A stretch of DNA of 38,481 nucleotides. Source: Deltaproteobacteria bacterium. Its GTDB lineage: Bacteria > SAR324 > XYD2-FULL-50-16. Shown here one piece after another: positions 18,837 through 27,562 of this stretch (the first letter of the stretch is position 1; each line of letters opens with the position of its first letter). The DNA lies in contig JAOUME010000010.1 of the NCBI GenBank assembly GCA_029881655.1, positions 1-38,481 of the forward strand, written 5' to 3'. A model generated the notes under the pieces. It was not told the DNA's origin and ran no database searches. It saw only the letters and a list, made by a program, of their open reading frames with translations. The position numbers and the translations under genes were made by a program.

Positions 18837-19331
18837 TTAACTTGTCTGAGTGTTTTTTCTTAGGTACTTTTCTTTTTTTATCTTTTTTTGGACATCAATC
18901 AAGGCAGAAAGCAGGGCTTCCGGTCTGGGTGGGCAACCCGGAAGGTAAATATCAACGGGGATAACCCTGTCTACACCGTGCAAAACCGAATATCCGGCCT
19001 GAAACAAACCTCCCGTGTTTGAACAGCTTCCCATCGAAATGACGTATTTGGGATCAGGCATTTGTTCATAAAGCAGTTTAACCCGACTCGCCATCTTTAA
19101 GGTAACCGTACCCGCCACGATCATCAGATCTGACTGCCTGGGTGTAGCTCTGGGGGCTGCTCCAAAACGGTCCAAGTCTCCCCTGGGGCCGCCGGTTTGC
19201 ATCATTTCGATTCCACAACAAGCCAACCCAAAGAGCATGAAAAATAAAGAGTTTGCCCTAGCCTTGTTTAAAAGGTCATCAACAGCACCAATGATGAATC
19301 CCTCGGGTTCAAACTGATTTAATAAATTCAT
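18837..19331 (-). CDS. nuoB: NADH-quinone oxidoreductase subunit B (cluster N2)
   Basis: Carries the terminal 4Fe-4S cluster N2 that reduces quinone. The ligands are visible: the adjacent Cys pair in [16 protein letters not shown], the Cys of [12 protein letters not shown], and the Cys of [13 protein letters not shown]. The length of 164 residues is typical. It lies between nuoA (24-bp spacer) and nuoC. Confidence 0.96.
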   Translation of the reverse strand: MNLLNQFEPEGFIIGAVDDLLNKARANSLFFMLFGLACCGIEMMQTGGPRGDLDRFGAAPRATPRQSDLMIVAGTVTLKMASRVKLLYEQMPDPKYVISMGSCSNTGGLFQAGYSVLHGVDRVIPVDIYLPGCPPRPEALLSALIDVQKKIKKEKYLRKNTQTS

Positions 19332-19355
19332 TGTTTATAGAGCCAAGATTATAAA

Positions 19356-19766
19356 TTAGGTGTCCTGTGTCTTTTCAAATTGAGATTTGATGCTTTTGGC
19401 CCACTCAAGTCCGCCTTGTGACCACGCATAAATAAAACCAACCAGCAAGATGATAATAAAAAGAGCAATCTCAACAAAAGCCAATATCCCCCAACCGCTA
19501 TTGACCATATCTTTAAAAATGACGGTCACAGGATACATAAAAGCAATTTCAACATCGAAAATAACAAAAACAAAAGCAACGAGATAAAAACGCATGTTGA
19601 ACTGTGTAAAGCCGGGTCCGACGGGCAATTCACCGCAGTCATAAACGGTTTCTTTTTGTTCGTTGGGGTTGTTCGGGCGAATCAGGCTACTAACAAACAG
19701 ATTTAAAGCCACGAATCCGATACCAACAATCAAGAATGTAAAGACGTATGCGAAATTTTCAAGCAT
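19356..19766 (-). CDS. nuoA: NADH-quinone oxidoreductase subunit A
   Basis: The first gene of the cluster: a three-helix membrane subunit (136 residues). The YDCGELPVGPGFTQFNMRFY loop with the conserved Cys borders the quinone tunnel. The FDVEIAFMYPV segment with its conserved acidic residues is also present. A 286-bp spacer separates it from purF upstream and holds a candidate promoter. Confidence 0.94.
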   Translation of the reverse strand: MLENFAYVFTFLIVGIGFVALNLFVSSLIRPNNPNEQKETVYDCGELPVGPGFTQFNMRFYLVAFVFVIFDVEIAFMYPVTVIFKDMVNSGWGILAFVEIALFIIILLVGFIYAWSQGGLEWAKSIKSQFEKTQDT

Positions 19767-19912
19767 GGTTCAATGCGTTAATTTTATAATGAAACTAATG
19801 TCGGTCTTATAATTGAGAAGTCATTTGATAGTGGTTTATCTCATATAATAAAGATTAATGCAAACCAATCGAATTAAAATCTAACGACTCCAAATTCTCC
19901 AAGTCAATTAGG

Positions 19913-19941
19913 CTTATAATCGGAAAAATCAACCAATGCAA
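19913..19941 (-). promoter_or_regulatory. Candidate sigma70-type promoter of the nuo operon
   Basis: Read on the minus strand, TTGCAT (19941-19936) and TATAAG (19918-19913) are separated by exactly 17 bp. This places a start site about 160 bp before nuoA, in the only sizeable spacer upstream of the operon. It matches 4/6 and 5/6 of the consensus hexamers. The surrounding 286 bp is AT-rich, so chance matches are possible. Confidence 0.35.
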
Positions 19942-20052
19942 CCTTTTTATCAAATTTATTTTAACTTACAAAACTAAATTCTGACGAAAAAGACTCAGTG
20001 ATGAGAGAATGAAATAATCTGGTTTAATATAAATGAATGATGGTTCCGGCAA

Positions 20053-21471
20053 TCAGGTGATGGGAGATTGATTGGAGAGGCATTGATCGCAGAAAATATC
20101 AGGTGGATGATTTAAAGAATTGTAAAGACCTTCTTTACTGAGATAGGCTAAAGAAGTCGCGCCTAAAATCTTACAGATATTCTTTACGCTTCGCCGGTAA
20201 GATATAAGGGACGTGGGATCTTTGGTTTCGATGCCGTAGTGACAAGGGTGGTTATAAGGAGGGCAGGGAATCCTGAGGTGCACTTCTTTGGCACCGGCGT
20301 CGAAAAGATTTTTAACCAGCAATTTCGTGGTCGTACCCCTGACGATCGAGTCGTCAATCAAAACCAATTTTTTATTACGAACGACATCTTTCAATATATT
20401 ATACTTCATAGTCGCTAAGGATTGGCGGTCTTTTGATTGGGTCGTAAAGGATCTAGTTCCACCGGTTGAGGGTTCCTCAAGGATCGCAACTCTGTAGGGA
20501 AGCTTGCTTGCTTCGGCAAAACCGGTAGCAGCCGGGATTCCTCCTTTTGGAACGGCGGTTACGAAATCAGCTTCGATGGGCGACTCATTAAAAAGCTCTT
20601 TTCCCATCCGCTCTCTTAAAATTTGGAAGGATTCTCCGCGCTGGATGCTGTCGGGTCTGGAAAAGTAAATAGACTCAAATACGCAACCGATACTGTTTTT
20701 ATGATTTTTTCTGTAAAGGTTGCTTTCAATTTTGGAATGTTTGTCGATGACCAGGACCTCACCTGGCTTGACTTCGCGGTGTGTAAAATTGATTTCATGA
20801 TCAGGATGCAAAGCCAGATTATAACGCAGGATAATATCAAACGCACAGGTCTCAGATGCGAAGGCGACGCATTTTATGCCATTGATGGAAAATTCTCCGA
20901 TATGCAGCGTACGGATACCCCATGGGTCTCTAAAGGCAAAAAGCCGGTCATCATCCTCAAACATCATCATCGCGGCGAATCCACCTTTGACCTGCTTCAT
21001 AGCGGCTTTGATGGCCTGAACGACCCTTTTCCCGTTTTTTCGGATATGGATATTGACTAAAGCTGCAATTATTTCAGCGTCGTTGCGCGAATAGACTTTA
21101 ACGTTGAGCTTTTTTATATACTTAATCAATGGATCTACATTCAATAGATCGCCATTTGAAACTATTACCATCCTTCCGCGCATGCTTTGAGCCCAATGGG
21201 GATGAATTTCCCTGACTGAAGCCACACTGTTTCTGGTCGAATAACGGGTATGCCCGATAAAGGTCGTTCCCAGGAATTTAGTGAGCCCCTCCTGGGTGAT
21301 GACATTTGCGACCTTGCCAATTCCTTTGAGAGTCTCTATGCACTGAGGCCCCTCGGTTACGAATCCGGCGACCCCAGCGGCATCGTGTCCTCTGTGTTGA
21401 AGAGACCTAAGTACCGTCGGCAGAAAATCTTTTGCGTTAGGGTGTCCGATAATTCCAAAGACGCCACACAT
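20053..21471 (-). CDS. purF: Amidophosphoribosyltransferase (Fe-S type)
   Basis: First committed step of purine synthesis: PRPP plus glutamine to 5-phosphoribosylamine. The N-terminal glutamine amidotransferase begins Met-Cys (MCGVFGIIG), so Cys2 is the nucleophile and there is almost no propeptide. The PRPP-binding signature VLIDDSIVRGTTTK lies near residues 368-381. Four cysteines correspond to the 4Fe-4S ligands of the Bacillus subtilis-type enzyme: in IGCVFESIYF, in PPYNHPCHYGIE, and the pair in FCDQC at the C-terminus. The enzyme is therefore probably oxygen-sensitive and Fe-S-containing, unlike the E. coli form. Its 472 residues are normal. It lies divergent from the MGS-amidohydrolase gene. 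Confidence 0.95.
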   Translation of the reverse strand: MCGVFGIIGHPNAKDFLPTVLRSLQHRGHDAAGVAGFVTEGPQCIETLKGIGKVANVITQEGLTKFLGTTFIGHTRYSTRNSVASVREIHPHWAQSMRGRMVIVSNGDLLNVDPLIKYIKKLNVKVYSRNDAEIIAALVNIHIRKNGKRVVQAIKAAMKQVKGGFAAMMMFEDDDRLFAFRDPWGIRTLHIGEFSINGIKCVAFASETCAFDIILRYNLALHPDHEINFTHREVKPGEVLVIDKHSKIESNLYRKNHKNSIGCVFESIYFSRPDSIQRGESFQILRERMGKELFNESPIEADFVTAVPKGGIPAATGFAEASKLPYRVAILEEPSTGGTRSFTTQSKDRQSLATMKYNILKDVVRNKKLVLIDDSIVRGTTTKLLVKNLFDAGAKEVHLRIPCPPYNHPCHYGIETKDPTSLISYRRSVKNICKILGATSLAYLSKEGLYNSLNHPPDIFCDQCLSNQSPIT

Positions 21472-21780
21472 ATCATAACTATAAATAACGGTTTGAAAAG
21501 GATGAGTGAGGAAGGCTAATGCTCTATTTTTTCTTGTAGCGGTATCAATACGTCAATAAAAAAATTGAAATAAATTAATCATTAAAAACAGGTGAGTTGA
21601 ATTAATGACATAGTTTATCAGATAGTTGTATAAATGAGAAATTCTTGCAAAAGGCTATTTTGTAACTTAATCTTTGTTCTAGGCAATGGGTTAACTTGGC
21701 GAATAAACATAATAATATCATTAAGTGTGAAGATTTTAAATGAGCTTTGGTAACGACAAAAATAAAAGTGTGGGAATAAG
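21472..21780. other. 309-bp divergent spacer purF / MGS-amidohydrolase
   Basis: AT-rich and without a supported gene; the 69-residue minus ORF at 21602-21811 would overlap the start of the MGS gene and has no features. Promoters for both divergent genes should be here, but I found no well-spaced -35/-10 pair and no strong hairpin. Confidence 0.5.
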
Positions 21781-23205
21781 ATGAACGAGTTTGATAACGC
21801 GATAGCGACACTGGTTTTTAATTTAAAACTATTAAATAAAAAAAGCCGTAAAAATGTTCTTATTAGTGCGGGTCAGAGAAAAAACAAACGAAAGATGCTG
21901 GAGCACATAAGCAAATTGGCCGAGTTCGGAATTAAGATTTACGCTACGGGCGGGACAGCTCGTTTTTTTAATGAAAATAATTTAAAAAACATTCCAATCT
22001 ATAAAATAAGTGAAAAGAAAGAGCCAAATATTGAATCTTTTTTAAAGGACAATCGGTTCGATTTGGTCATCAATATTCTGACTGGTGATGAAGATTACGA
22101 CGAATCATCCGACAGCAAACTGATTCGGGCCTTATCCATAAAAAACGGGATTCCACTAATTACCGATGTGGAGGTTTCGATCCTGACGATAAATCAGTTG
22201 ATTCAGGAGCATCAAAAAGGGACCTATAAATACAAGATCGCCGATAAGACGGAGCCTTGGAACTTAAAGCTCGAGTTTTTTCAGTCCGTTAACAACCTAG
22301 GGGGGTTTGCAAACTATCACGCGCATTTCGATAAGGCCTATTTGATCAACAAGGACAACCTGAAGTTGTCTCATGTCGATATGCAAAAAAAGTGGGAGCT
22401 TTATAAATATCTCAAACAAAATTACACCCATGAGGATCTGGTTGAGCGGATTTCCAGGGGCTTAGAGACGATGATGAGTCAAGGGGTGACCTATTGCCGG
22501 ACTTTCGTTGACGCCGATAGCACGGTTAAGCTCAAACCCATTAAGGCCGCTTTGGAGGTTAAGGCGAAATATCAAAACCAGATTAATTTTGAAATCGGCG
22601 TACAACCTCTTGAGGGTGTGCTAGATCCCAAGACGAGAAAATATTTTGAACAGGCATGTGAAATGGCCGACTTGATCGGTGGGCTTCCATCTAAAGACCG
22701 TCCTCGGCCAGAAAAGCATTTGGATTATATCATGGAGCTTTCCAAGGAGTTAAACAAGAAGCTTGATGTTCATATCGACCAGGAAAACAACCCGTTTGAA
22801 ACTGAGACGGAGCTTCTGGCACTTAAAACGATTGAGCACGGCCTTCAGGGCAAAGTAAGCGGGATACACGCGATTTCTTTATCTTCTCACCCAAAAAGCG
22901 ATCAAGACCGGATCATAAAGATCGTCAAGGACGCTGGACTGAACATCATTGTTTGTCCTTCAGCGGCAGTCGGGATGAAGCAATTAGAAATGGAGGCGCC
23001 CTTACATAATTCGATTGCGCCTGTTTTAAAACTTTTGGATGCCGAGGTGCCGGTCTTTATGGGGGTTGATAATATCTATGACCTTTTTATGCCGTTTGTA
23101 GACGGAGATATGTGGTTTGAGTGCCGAATGCTGATGGAAGCGACCCGACTTTACGACTACGAAAAAGTCGCGGCGATTGCATGTGATAAGAGAGGTTTTG
23201 AATAA
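21781..23205 (+). CDS. Fusion of an MGS-like domain and a cytosine-deaminase-like amidohydrolase
   Basis: A 474-residue two-domain protein. Residues about 25-150 look like a methylglyoxal-synthase-like (MGS) domain of the carbamoyl-phosphate-synthetase regulatory type: IYATGGTARFFNENN (phosphate-binding loop) and DLVINILTG followed by IRALSIKNGIPLITDVEVS. Residues about 175-474 resemble cytosine deaminase/amidohydrolase: HAHFDKAY (metal HxH), IGVQPLEGV (matches the substrate Gln region), VHIDQENN (His ligand), GIHAISLSSH (His ligand) and FMGVDNIYDLFMPFVDGDM (Asp ligand). Where CodA has the catalytic HCDE, this protein has HIDQ, so the key Glu appears to be Gln. It lacks the N-terminal beta-sandwich strands and ends about 50 residues short of CodA. 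It could be an altered deaminase, a nucleotide-controlled hydrolase, or a binding protein. It is divergent from purF, so a nucleotide link is plausible but unproven. Confidence 0.7.
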   Translation: MNEFDNAIATLVFNLKLLNKKSRKNVLISAGQRKNKRKMLEHISKLAEFGIKIYATGGTARFFNENNLKNIPIYKISEKKEPNIESFLKDNRFDLVINILTGDEDYDESSDSKLIRALSIKNGIPLITDVEVSILTINQLIQEHQKGTYKYKIADKTEPWNLKLEFFQSVNNLGGFANYHAHFDKAYLINKDNLKLSHVDMQKKWELYKYLKQNYTHEDLVERISRGLETMMSQGVTYCRTFVDADSTVKLKPIKAALEVKAKYQNQINFEIGVQPLEGVLDPKTRKYFEQACEMADLIGGLPSKDRPRPEKHLDYIMELSKELNKKLDVHIDQENNPFETETELLALKTIEHGLQGKVSGIHAISLSSHPKSDQDRIIKIVKDAGLNIIVCPSAAVGMKQLEMEAPLHNSIAPVLKLLDAEVPVFMGVDNIYDLFMPFVDGDMWFECRMLMEATRLYDYEKVAAIACDKRGFE

Positions 23206-23432
23206 ATTAATCATATAATAACAATTTGTCCTAGAACCATCCTGAATCGTTTTTCAATTTTCCTATTGAGTCTGATCAAATCAATACCGACCCGACTTTA
23301 TTTCAATGAGTAATTTTCATTAAAAATAAAGCGCACCATCCTAAATAAATCTTGCTAAATCAAGTATAATTTGCTTTCATTAAACGCAATAACTTTAAAA
23401 TAGAATTAATTAAAGTCAAACATATTGATTAA

Positions 23433-25439
23433 ATGGATTATAATAAGGAGAGGCAGTTTTCTTACCCATCGATTCAAAAGGAATTTCTGGATTATCAGCT
23501 AAAAACAAAGCTATCAGGAGGGGATGAGTGGGATGTTCTGAGGCATAAAATTGCTCTTTTTGAAAAGAATGACGCGCTAAATGAAATTGCTGATTTGATA
23601 AACGAGGAAAAAGGGTTAGTTGCGGTTAAGCGCTTAAAATATTACCTAAGTCCCGATCTGGTCGGTTATCCGAGTTGGAGTGACTTTAGCCGGGATAATT
23701 CAGTCACTTTGAAGTTCCTAAATCAATTTCGTTTGATCGCAAGTGACAAAGGAAATTTCCTAGAAAAGGTTAAGACTCAATTCAAATTAATAAAAAAGGA
23801 GGGATGTTATTGTTCATGGGATGTTTGGGGATCGTTACTTTGGTTTTTTAATCCTAATGACTTCATGCCCGTTAAGGTTAAGATATTTAACCAAGTGGCC
23901 AAGAACAGTCCGTTTCCCCCTTTTAATTTTAAGGCTGACCCCGAGGGACTTAACGGTTACCTCAACTGGATAGAGACCCTAAAAAACGCCACAGGAAAGG
24001 TGAAAACACCTAGCGGAAGCGATCTTTTTTCATTTTTGTGTTATCTATCCAGAGGCCGGCAAGATCACGAAGATAAAATACAGCGCGATGACATTAGTCC
24101 TTTTAATCCCGTGGTTCCAATCAACAGGGTCTATTTCGGTCCCCCTGGGACGGGTAAGACCTACCGCCTGATTCATGAAATTCTGCCATTATACCAATCC
24201 GAGGAATCTTTGAAAGTTGGTCGGCATGAAATCGCAATCGATATTTTTCAGGACAGTTCCTGGCTTGTGATTCTCGCCGCGGCGATCATTGAACTGGGCG
24301 GCAGGGCGATGACCAGTGAACTTTGCGCCCACCCCTTCATACTAAACAAGCTAAAAAGCATCGGCAGGATCACGGTAGCTCCTGATCAGATCACTCAAAC
24401 CTTAAGCTCGAAATCCTTAGGCGGGGATTCACTAAAAAACAGCCAATCTGGAAACCATCTTCAACTCTTTAAGAGAGAAGACCAGAACTACTGGTCTTTA
24501 CTGGATGGATGGGAAGAGTTGATGCCGGAAATTTACGAAAACATCGAGAAGATGGAATATTTGATCCAAAAGGCCGATAATAAAGCCTACGAGTTCATCA
24601 CTTTTCATCAATCGTTTAGTTATGAGGAGTTTGTCGAGGGTATCAGGCCGGTTTTCGATCAGAATGTTTCAAAGGGTCAGATGCGCTACGAGGTTTGTCC
24701 GGGTATCTTTTACCAACTTTGCCAAAAAGCGGTCAAGAATCCCTCAAGACGCTTTGCCGTCTTTATCGATGAGTTGAACCGCGGTAATATCAGCAAGATT
24801 TTCGGTGAGTTGATCACGCTTTTGGACACCGATAAACGGCTGGGTATGCAAAACGAAGTAAAAGTAACCCTTCCCTATTCAAAACAAGAGTTCGGCATAC
24901 CTGCCAACCTTGACGTGTACGCAACAATGAACACGGCTGACCGTTCGACCGCGCTTTTGGACACCGCGATCAGAAGAAGGTTTGACTTTATTGAATGCGT
25001 GGCCGATGAGAATTTGATCATGGGAATCGATAATCAAGGTAGAATCAGTGACGAGGAAGGCGGATCGATCGATCTTCGCTTAATGTTTGTGAACCTAAAC
25101 CGTAGGATCGAGTATCTCTTGAGCCGCGACCAGTTGTTGGGGCATGCCTATTTTATGAATGTGCGTCATTTTAAGGATCTCAAGCGGGTTATTTCGGAAA
25201 AAATCATACCTCAACTCCAGGAATATTTCTACAGCGACTGGCATCCCATACAGCTCATCTTCAGAGATTTGACCGATAATAATCGTAACCATCCGTATCC
25301 CATCATCTCAAGGAGAAAAGTGTCTGAAAAAAAACTATTCGGCTTCACCCTGGATGACTTCGAAGAAACTTTTCAATACACGGTTCAAGAGGATTATTCA
25401 TCTGAAGCCATAAAGAAAATCTATGATCTGACATTATGA
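23433..25439 (+). CDS. mcrB: McrB-like GTPase/ATPase subunit of a McrBC-type restriction system
   Basis: The motor subunit of a type IV-like restriction system that translocates DNA and drives the McrC nuclease. Residues 1-225 form an unassigned N-terminal region, the expected site of modified-DNA recognition. Walker A is GPPGTGKT at 236-243, Walker B lies in FAVFIDELNRGN near 441-452, and the McrB-family signature MNTADRS is at 499-505, followed by the arginine-rich TAIRRRFDFIE. An insertion of roughly 120 residues (about 258-380) separates Walker A from the FITFHQSFSYEEFVEG strand. Its first part (SSWLVILAAAIIELGGRAMTSE) looks like a winged-helix. The total of 668 residues exceeds E. coli McrB (459). 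The stop overlaps the mcrC start by 4 bp. Confidence 0.88.
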   Translation: MDYNKERQFSYPSIQKEFLDYQLKTKLSGGDEWDVLRHKIALFEKNDALNEIADLINEEKGLVAVKRLKYYLSPDLVGYPSWSDFSRDNSVTLKFLNQFRLIASDKGNFLEKVKTQFKLIKKEGCYCSWDVWGSLLWFFNPNDFMPVKVKIFNQVAKNSPFPPFNFKADPEGLNGYLNWIETLKNATGKVKTPSGSDLFSFLCYLSRGRQDHEDKIQRDDISPFNPVVPINRVYFGPPGTGKTYRLIHEILPLYQSEESLKVGRHEIAIDIFQDSSWLVILAAAIIELGGRAMTSELCAHPFILNKLKSIGRITVAPDQITQTLSSKSLGGDSLKNSQSGNHLQLFKREDQNYWSLLDGWEELMPEIYENIEKMEYLIQKADNKAYEFITFHQSFSYEEFVEGIRPVFDQNVSKGQMRYEVCPGIFYQLCQKAVKNPSRRFAVFIDELNRGNISKIFGELITLLDTDKRLGMQNEVKVTLPYSKQEFGIPANLDVYATMNTADRSTALLDTAIRRRFDFIECVADENLIMGIDNQGRISDEEGGSIDLRLMFVNLNRRIEYLLSRDQLLGHAYFMNVRHFKDLKRVISEKIIPQLQEYFYSDWHPIQLIFRDLTDNNRNHPYPIISRRKVSEKKLFGFTLDDFEETFQYTVQEDYSSEAIKKIYDLTL

Positions 25440-26719
25440 TTACCTATCAGGTTAAAGAATTTGAACGTGTCCCTTTTAAGGGCAATCTAGGTGAGGATCG
25501 CAGATTTATTTTAACACCTTCCCGAATTAAACATCTAAGAAATCTTGAGCACCTTTTACCGCCAAACGCGGTTCAATGGCTCTCTAACGGTGTGCGATTC
25601 CAGCATTACTGCGGTGTTATTTCCATTGGTAAAGAACAGATCGAAATCTTGCCTAAAATCACATCCTGTGAGACCAGAGCGGATTTAAGTCGCGAGATCC
25701 TAATTAAGATGCTTTATGAGACGAAGAAGATTACCCCATTGAAAAATCGAATAGCCAAGATGAACTACCAAAGTAAATACTTTATCGAGATACTGATCGA
25801 ACCTTATTTAAGAGAGCTGAATGCGGTTTTAAAGCAGGGTCTTTTCAAAATTTACGCGCTTCAGAGCGGTTCTCAAACCATGGTAAGGGGAAGACTGCTT
25901 TTTGATCAGCAAATCAAAAGCGGCTATAGGGGAAAAGGTGAGTTCTATTGCCGTTATGACGAGTTTATCGAGGACAATCTCTGTAACCAGATTATCAAAA
26001 AAACCCTGCAATTCATTGGTCGGTTTTATCTGTCACCCAGGACGAAAAGAGTTGTTTTCCAACTTCTGAGTCGGTTTCATGAGGTGGGGGAACTAAGCGG
26101 CACACTGAAGGAAGCTCAGACTGTCGGTTTTCAAAAAGAGAGACAACCCTATAAAAGGATCGTCGAGATGTCCTGCTGGATGCTATCGGGACTTAAGCCG
26201 GATGTCGTTTCCGGGTCGAAGATTTCAGGTGCTTTTTTATTTGATATGAACCGCCTGTTTGAAGAATATATTGCGGTTAAAATCGCCAAAATCACCAAGG
26301 ATAAAAACTTGTTTTTAAAAAAACAGGGTGTTAAAAAATACCTGATTCACTGGCAAAATCAGGACAAGGACCTCTTTCGTCTTATCCCTGATATCGTTCT
26401 TTTCGGCACCAAGGATAACAAGGTTAAACTGATCATCGATACTAAGTGGAAAAGGGTCAATACCGAGGGTGGGAGGTTAGGCGTCGAACCGTCTGATATC
26501 TATCAGATTCTTGCTTATTCCAGTCGATTTCAATGTAAAAACGTTATCCTGGTCTATCCAGGGTATAAAGAGCATGACTTGAAACGAACCGTTCTTAACG
26601 TAAAGAACAGCCGCCAAAAGATCATCCTGCGTTTTATCGATCTTGCCGGAGCCTTAAAAAATAACTCAAGAGACAGCATCAATCATCAATTGATCGAAAT
26701 TCTGTCAGAGGTTTGTTAG
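25436..26719 (+). CDS. mcrC: McrC-family nuclease subunit
   Basis: The nuclease partner of McrB. The 427-residue protein has an N-terminal McrB-contact region and a C-terminal PD-(D/E)xK nuclease core: RLIPDIVLFG with Asp319, then KLIIDTKWKRV with Asp335 and Lys337, preceded by the family segment DMNRLFEEYIA with Glu276. The ATG overlaps the mcrB TGA (ATGA), so the two are made in a coupled way. No DNA methyltransferase is nearby, as expected for a type IV system that cuts modified DNA. It may recognise phage DNA modifications; the target is unknown. Confidence 0.9.
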   Translation: MITYQVKEFERVPFKGNLGEDRRFILTPSRIKHLRNLEHLLPPNAVQWLSNGVRFQHYCGVISIGKEQIEILPKITSCETRADLSREILIKMLYETKKITPLKNRIAKMNYQSKYFIEILIEPYLRELNAVLKQGLFKIYALQSGSQTMVRGRLLFDQQIKSGYRGKGEFYCRYDEFIEDNLCNQIIKKTLQFIGRFYLSPRTKRVVFQLLSRFHEVGELSGTLKEAQTVGFQKERQPYKRIVEMSCWMLSGLKPDVVSGSKISGAFLFDMNRLFEEYIAVKIAKITKDKNLFLKKQGVKKYLIHWQNQDKDLFRLIPDIVLFGTKDNKVKLIIDTKWKRVNTEGGRLGVEPSDIYQILAYSSRFQCKNVILVYPGYKEHDLKRTVLNVKNSRQKIILRFIDLAGALKNNSRDSINHQLIEILSEVC

Positions 26720-26914
26720 GCTGAGTCTGAAAAATAATTAAATTCTCAAAATCGATTAAAATAATATTTATTAAAATTACTTTATTATACTGAGCTTATC
26801 TAGGATAATAGAATTAATTTAAAAGGTTGTCATACCGCAAGGAAAAATGTATTATATGAATAATCGCATATTGATGAGTTTTTTATCTAACTGTTAATCA
26901 AAACAAGGAGCCTT

Positions 26915-27313
26915 ATGATCGAATCCGCTTACGGAATCAAAAGACATTCCCCCCATTCTTATGAGGAAACCATCACCAAAGTCACCGAAAGCCTGAAACA
27001 GGAAGGTTTCGGTGTCTTAACCGAGATCGACGTTAAAGCCACCTTAAAAAAGAAAATCGATAAGGATTTTACCAAATATATCATTTTGGGTGCCTGCAAT
27101 CCACCTTTGGCATTCAGCGCTCTGACCAGTGAGATTGATATTGGGCTTTTGCTTCCATGCAATGTGGTGGTTTATGAAAACCCCAAGGACGGTAAAGTGA
27201 TCGTGGCGGCAGTCGACCCCATGAGCATGCTTCAGGTTACCGGAAGGAAGGATCTGGGCGATTTCGCAGACGAGGTCAAAGCAAAGCTCACCCGGGCCAT
27301 TAACGCCGTTTGA
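26915..27313 (+). CDS. DUF302-family protein
   Basis: A 132-residue cytosolic protein without a signal peptide. It matches the DUF302 pattern: an N-terminal SYEETITKVTESLKQEGFGVLTEIDVKATL segment, a central YIILGACNPPLAFSAL and a GLLLPCNVVVYE strand, then the C-terminal DPMSML. The Cys in GACNPP and the Cys in LLPCNV are characteristic. The function of the family is not established; its genes often sit near redox or sulfur genes, as here beside cytochromes. A clear GGAG ribosome site precedes the ATG. It ends with a strong hairpin and is probably a separate transcript from the cytochrome operon. Confidence 0.85.
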   Translation: MIESAYGIKRHSPHSYEETITKVTESLKQEGFGVLTEIDVKATLKKKIDKDFTKYIILGACNPPLAFSALTSEIDIGLLLPCNVVVYENPKDGKVIVAAVDPMSMLQVTGRKDLGDFADEVKAKLTRAINAV

Positions 27314-27332
27314 CCAGAATTTACAGTCTGAA

Positions 27333-27374
27333 TTAGGTTCCGGCATTGACAATCATAATAGATGCCGGAACTAA
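27333..27374 (+). terminator. Long hairpin after the DUF302 gene
   Basis: TTAGGTTCCGGCAT pairs with ATGCCGGAACTAA (13 bp with a single bulged G) around a 15-nt loop. It lies 20 bp after the DUF302 stop and about 90 bp before the array in front of operon 1. The following sequence is AAATATCGCC, not a T-tract. It is therefore either a Rho-type or structural 3' end or a processing/stability element. Confidence 0.5.
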
Positions 27375-27466
27375 ATATCGCCAAAAAAATTCCCACCCTA
27401 TCATTTCATAAATAGATCACTTCTGTTCATCTGTTTCTCCGAGCAAAAGAACTTTATTCGGCTTAG

Positions 27467-27523
27467 ATGAAAAATAATTCATCTTTTTTTCATGAGTTGT
27501 TCATCTTGATAGGTTAGTATAAC
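27467..27523 (+). promoter_or_regulatory. Phased TTCAT array and promoter of cytochrome operon 1
   Basis: ATGAA at 27467 is followed by TTCAT at 27478, 27489 and 27500, all exactly 11 bp apart. At 27513 comes GTTAGTATAAC, whose TATAAC end fits a -10 element. Direct repeats of 11 bp ending about 11 bp before the -10 are the architecture used by PhoB/OmpR-family activators. The same arrangement stands upstream of operon 2. It lies 40 bp before the cytochrome b start. Confidence 0.7.
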
Positions 27524-27562
27524 AAACATCACCACCCACCTAACCATGTCAAACAACAATAT

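Noticed and set aside
21602-21811. 69-residue minus ORF between purF and the MGS fusion
   Set aside because: It overlaps the start of the MGS gene and has no signal peptide, helices or family pattern.
23206-23432. Possible frameshifted C-terminal end of the amidohydrolase
   Set aside because: The protein stops early compared with cytosine deaminase, but no downstream frame encodes the missing strands, so truncation in the family or lineage is more likely than a frameshift.
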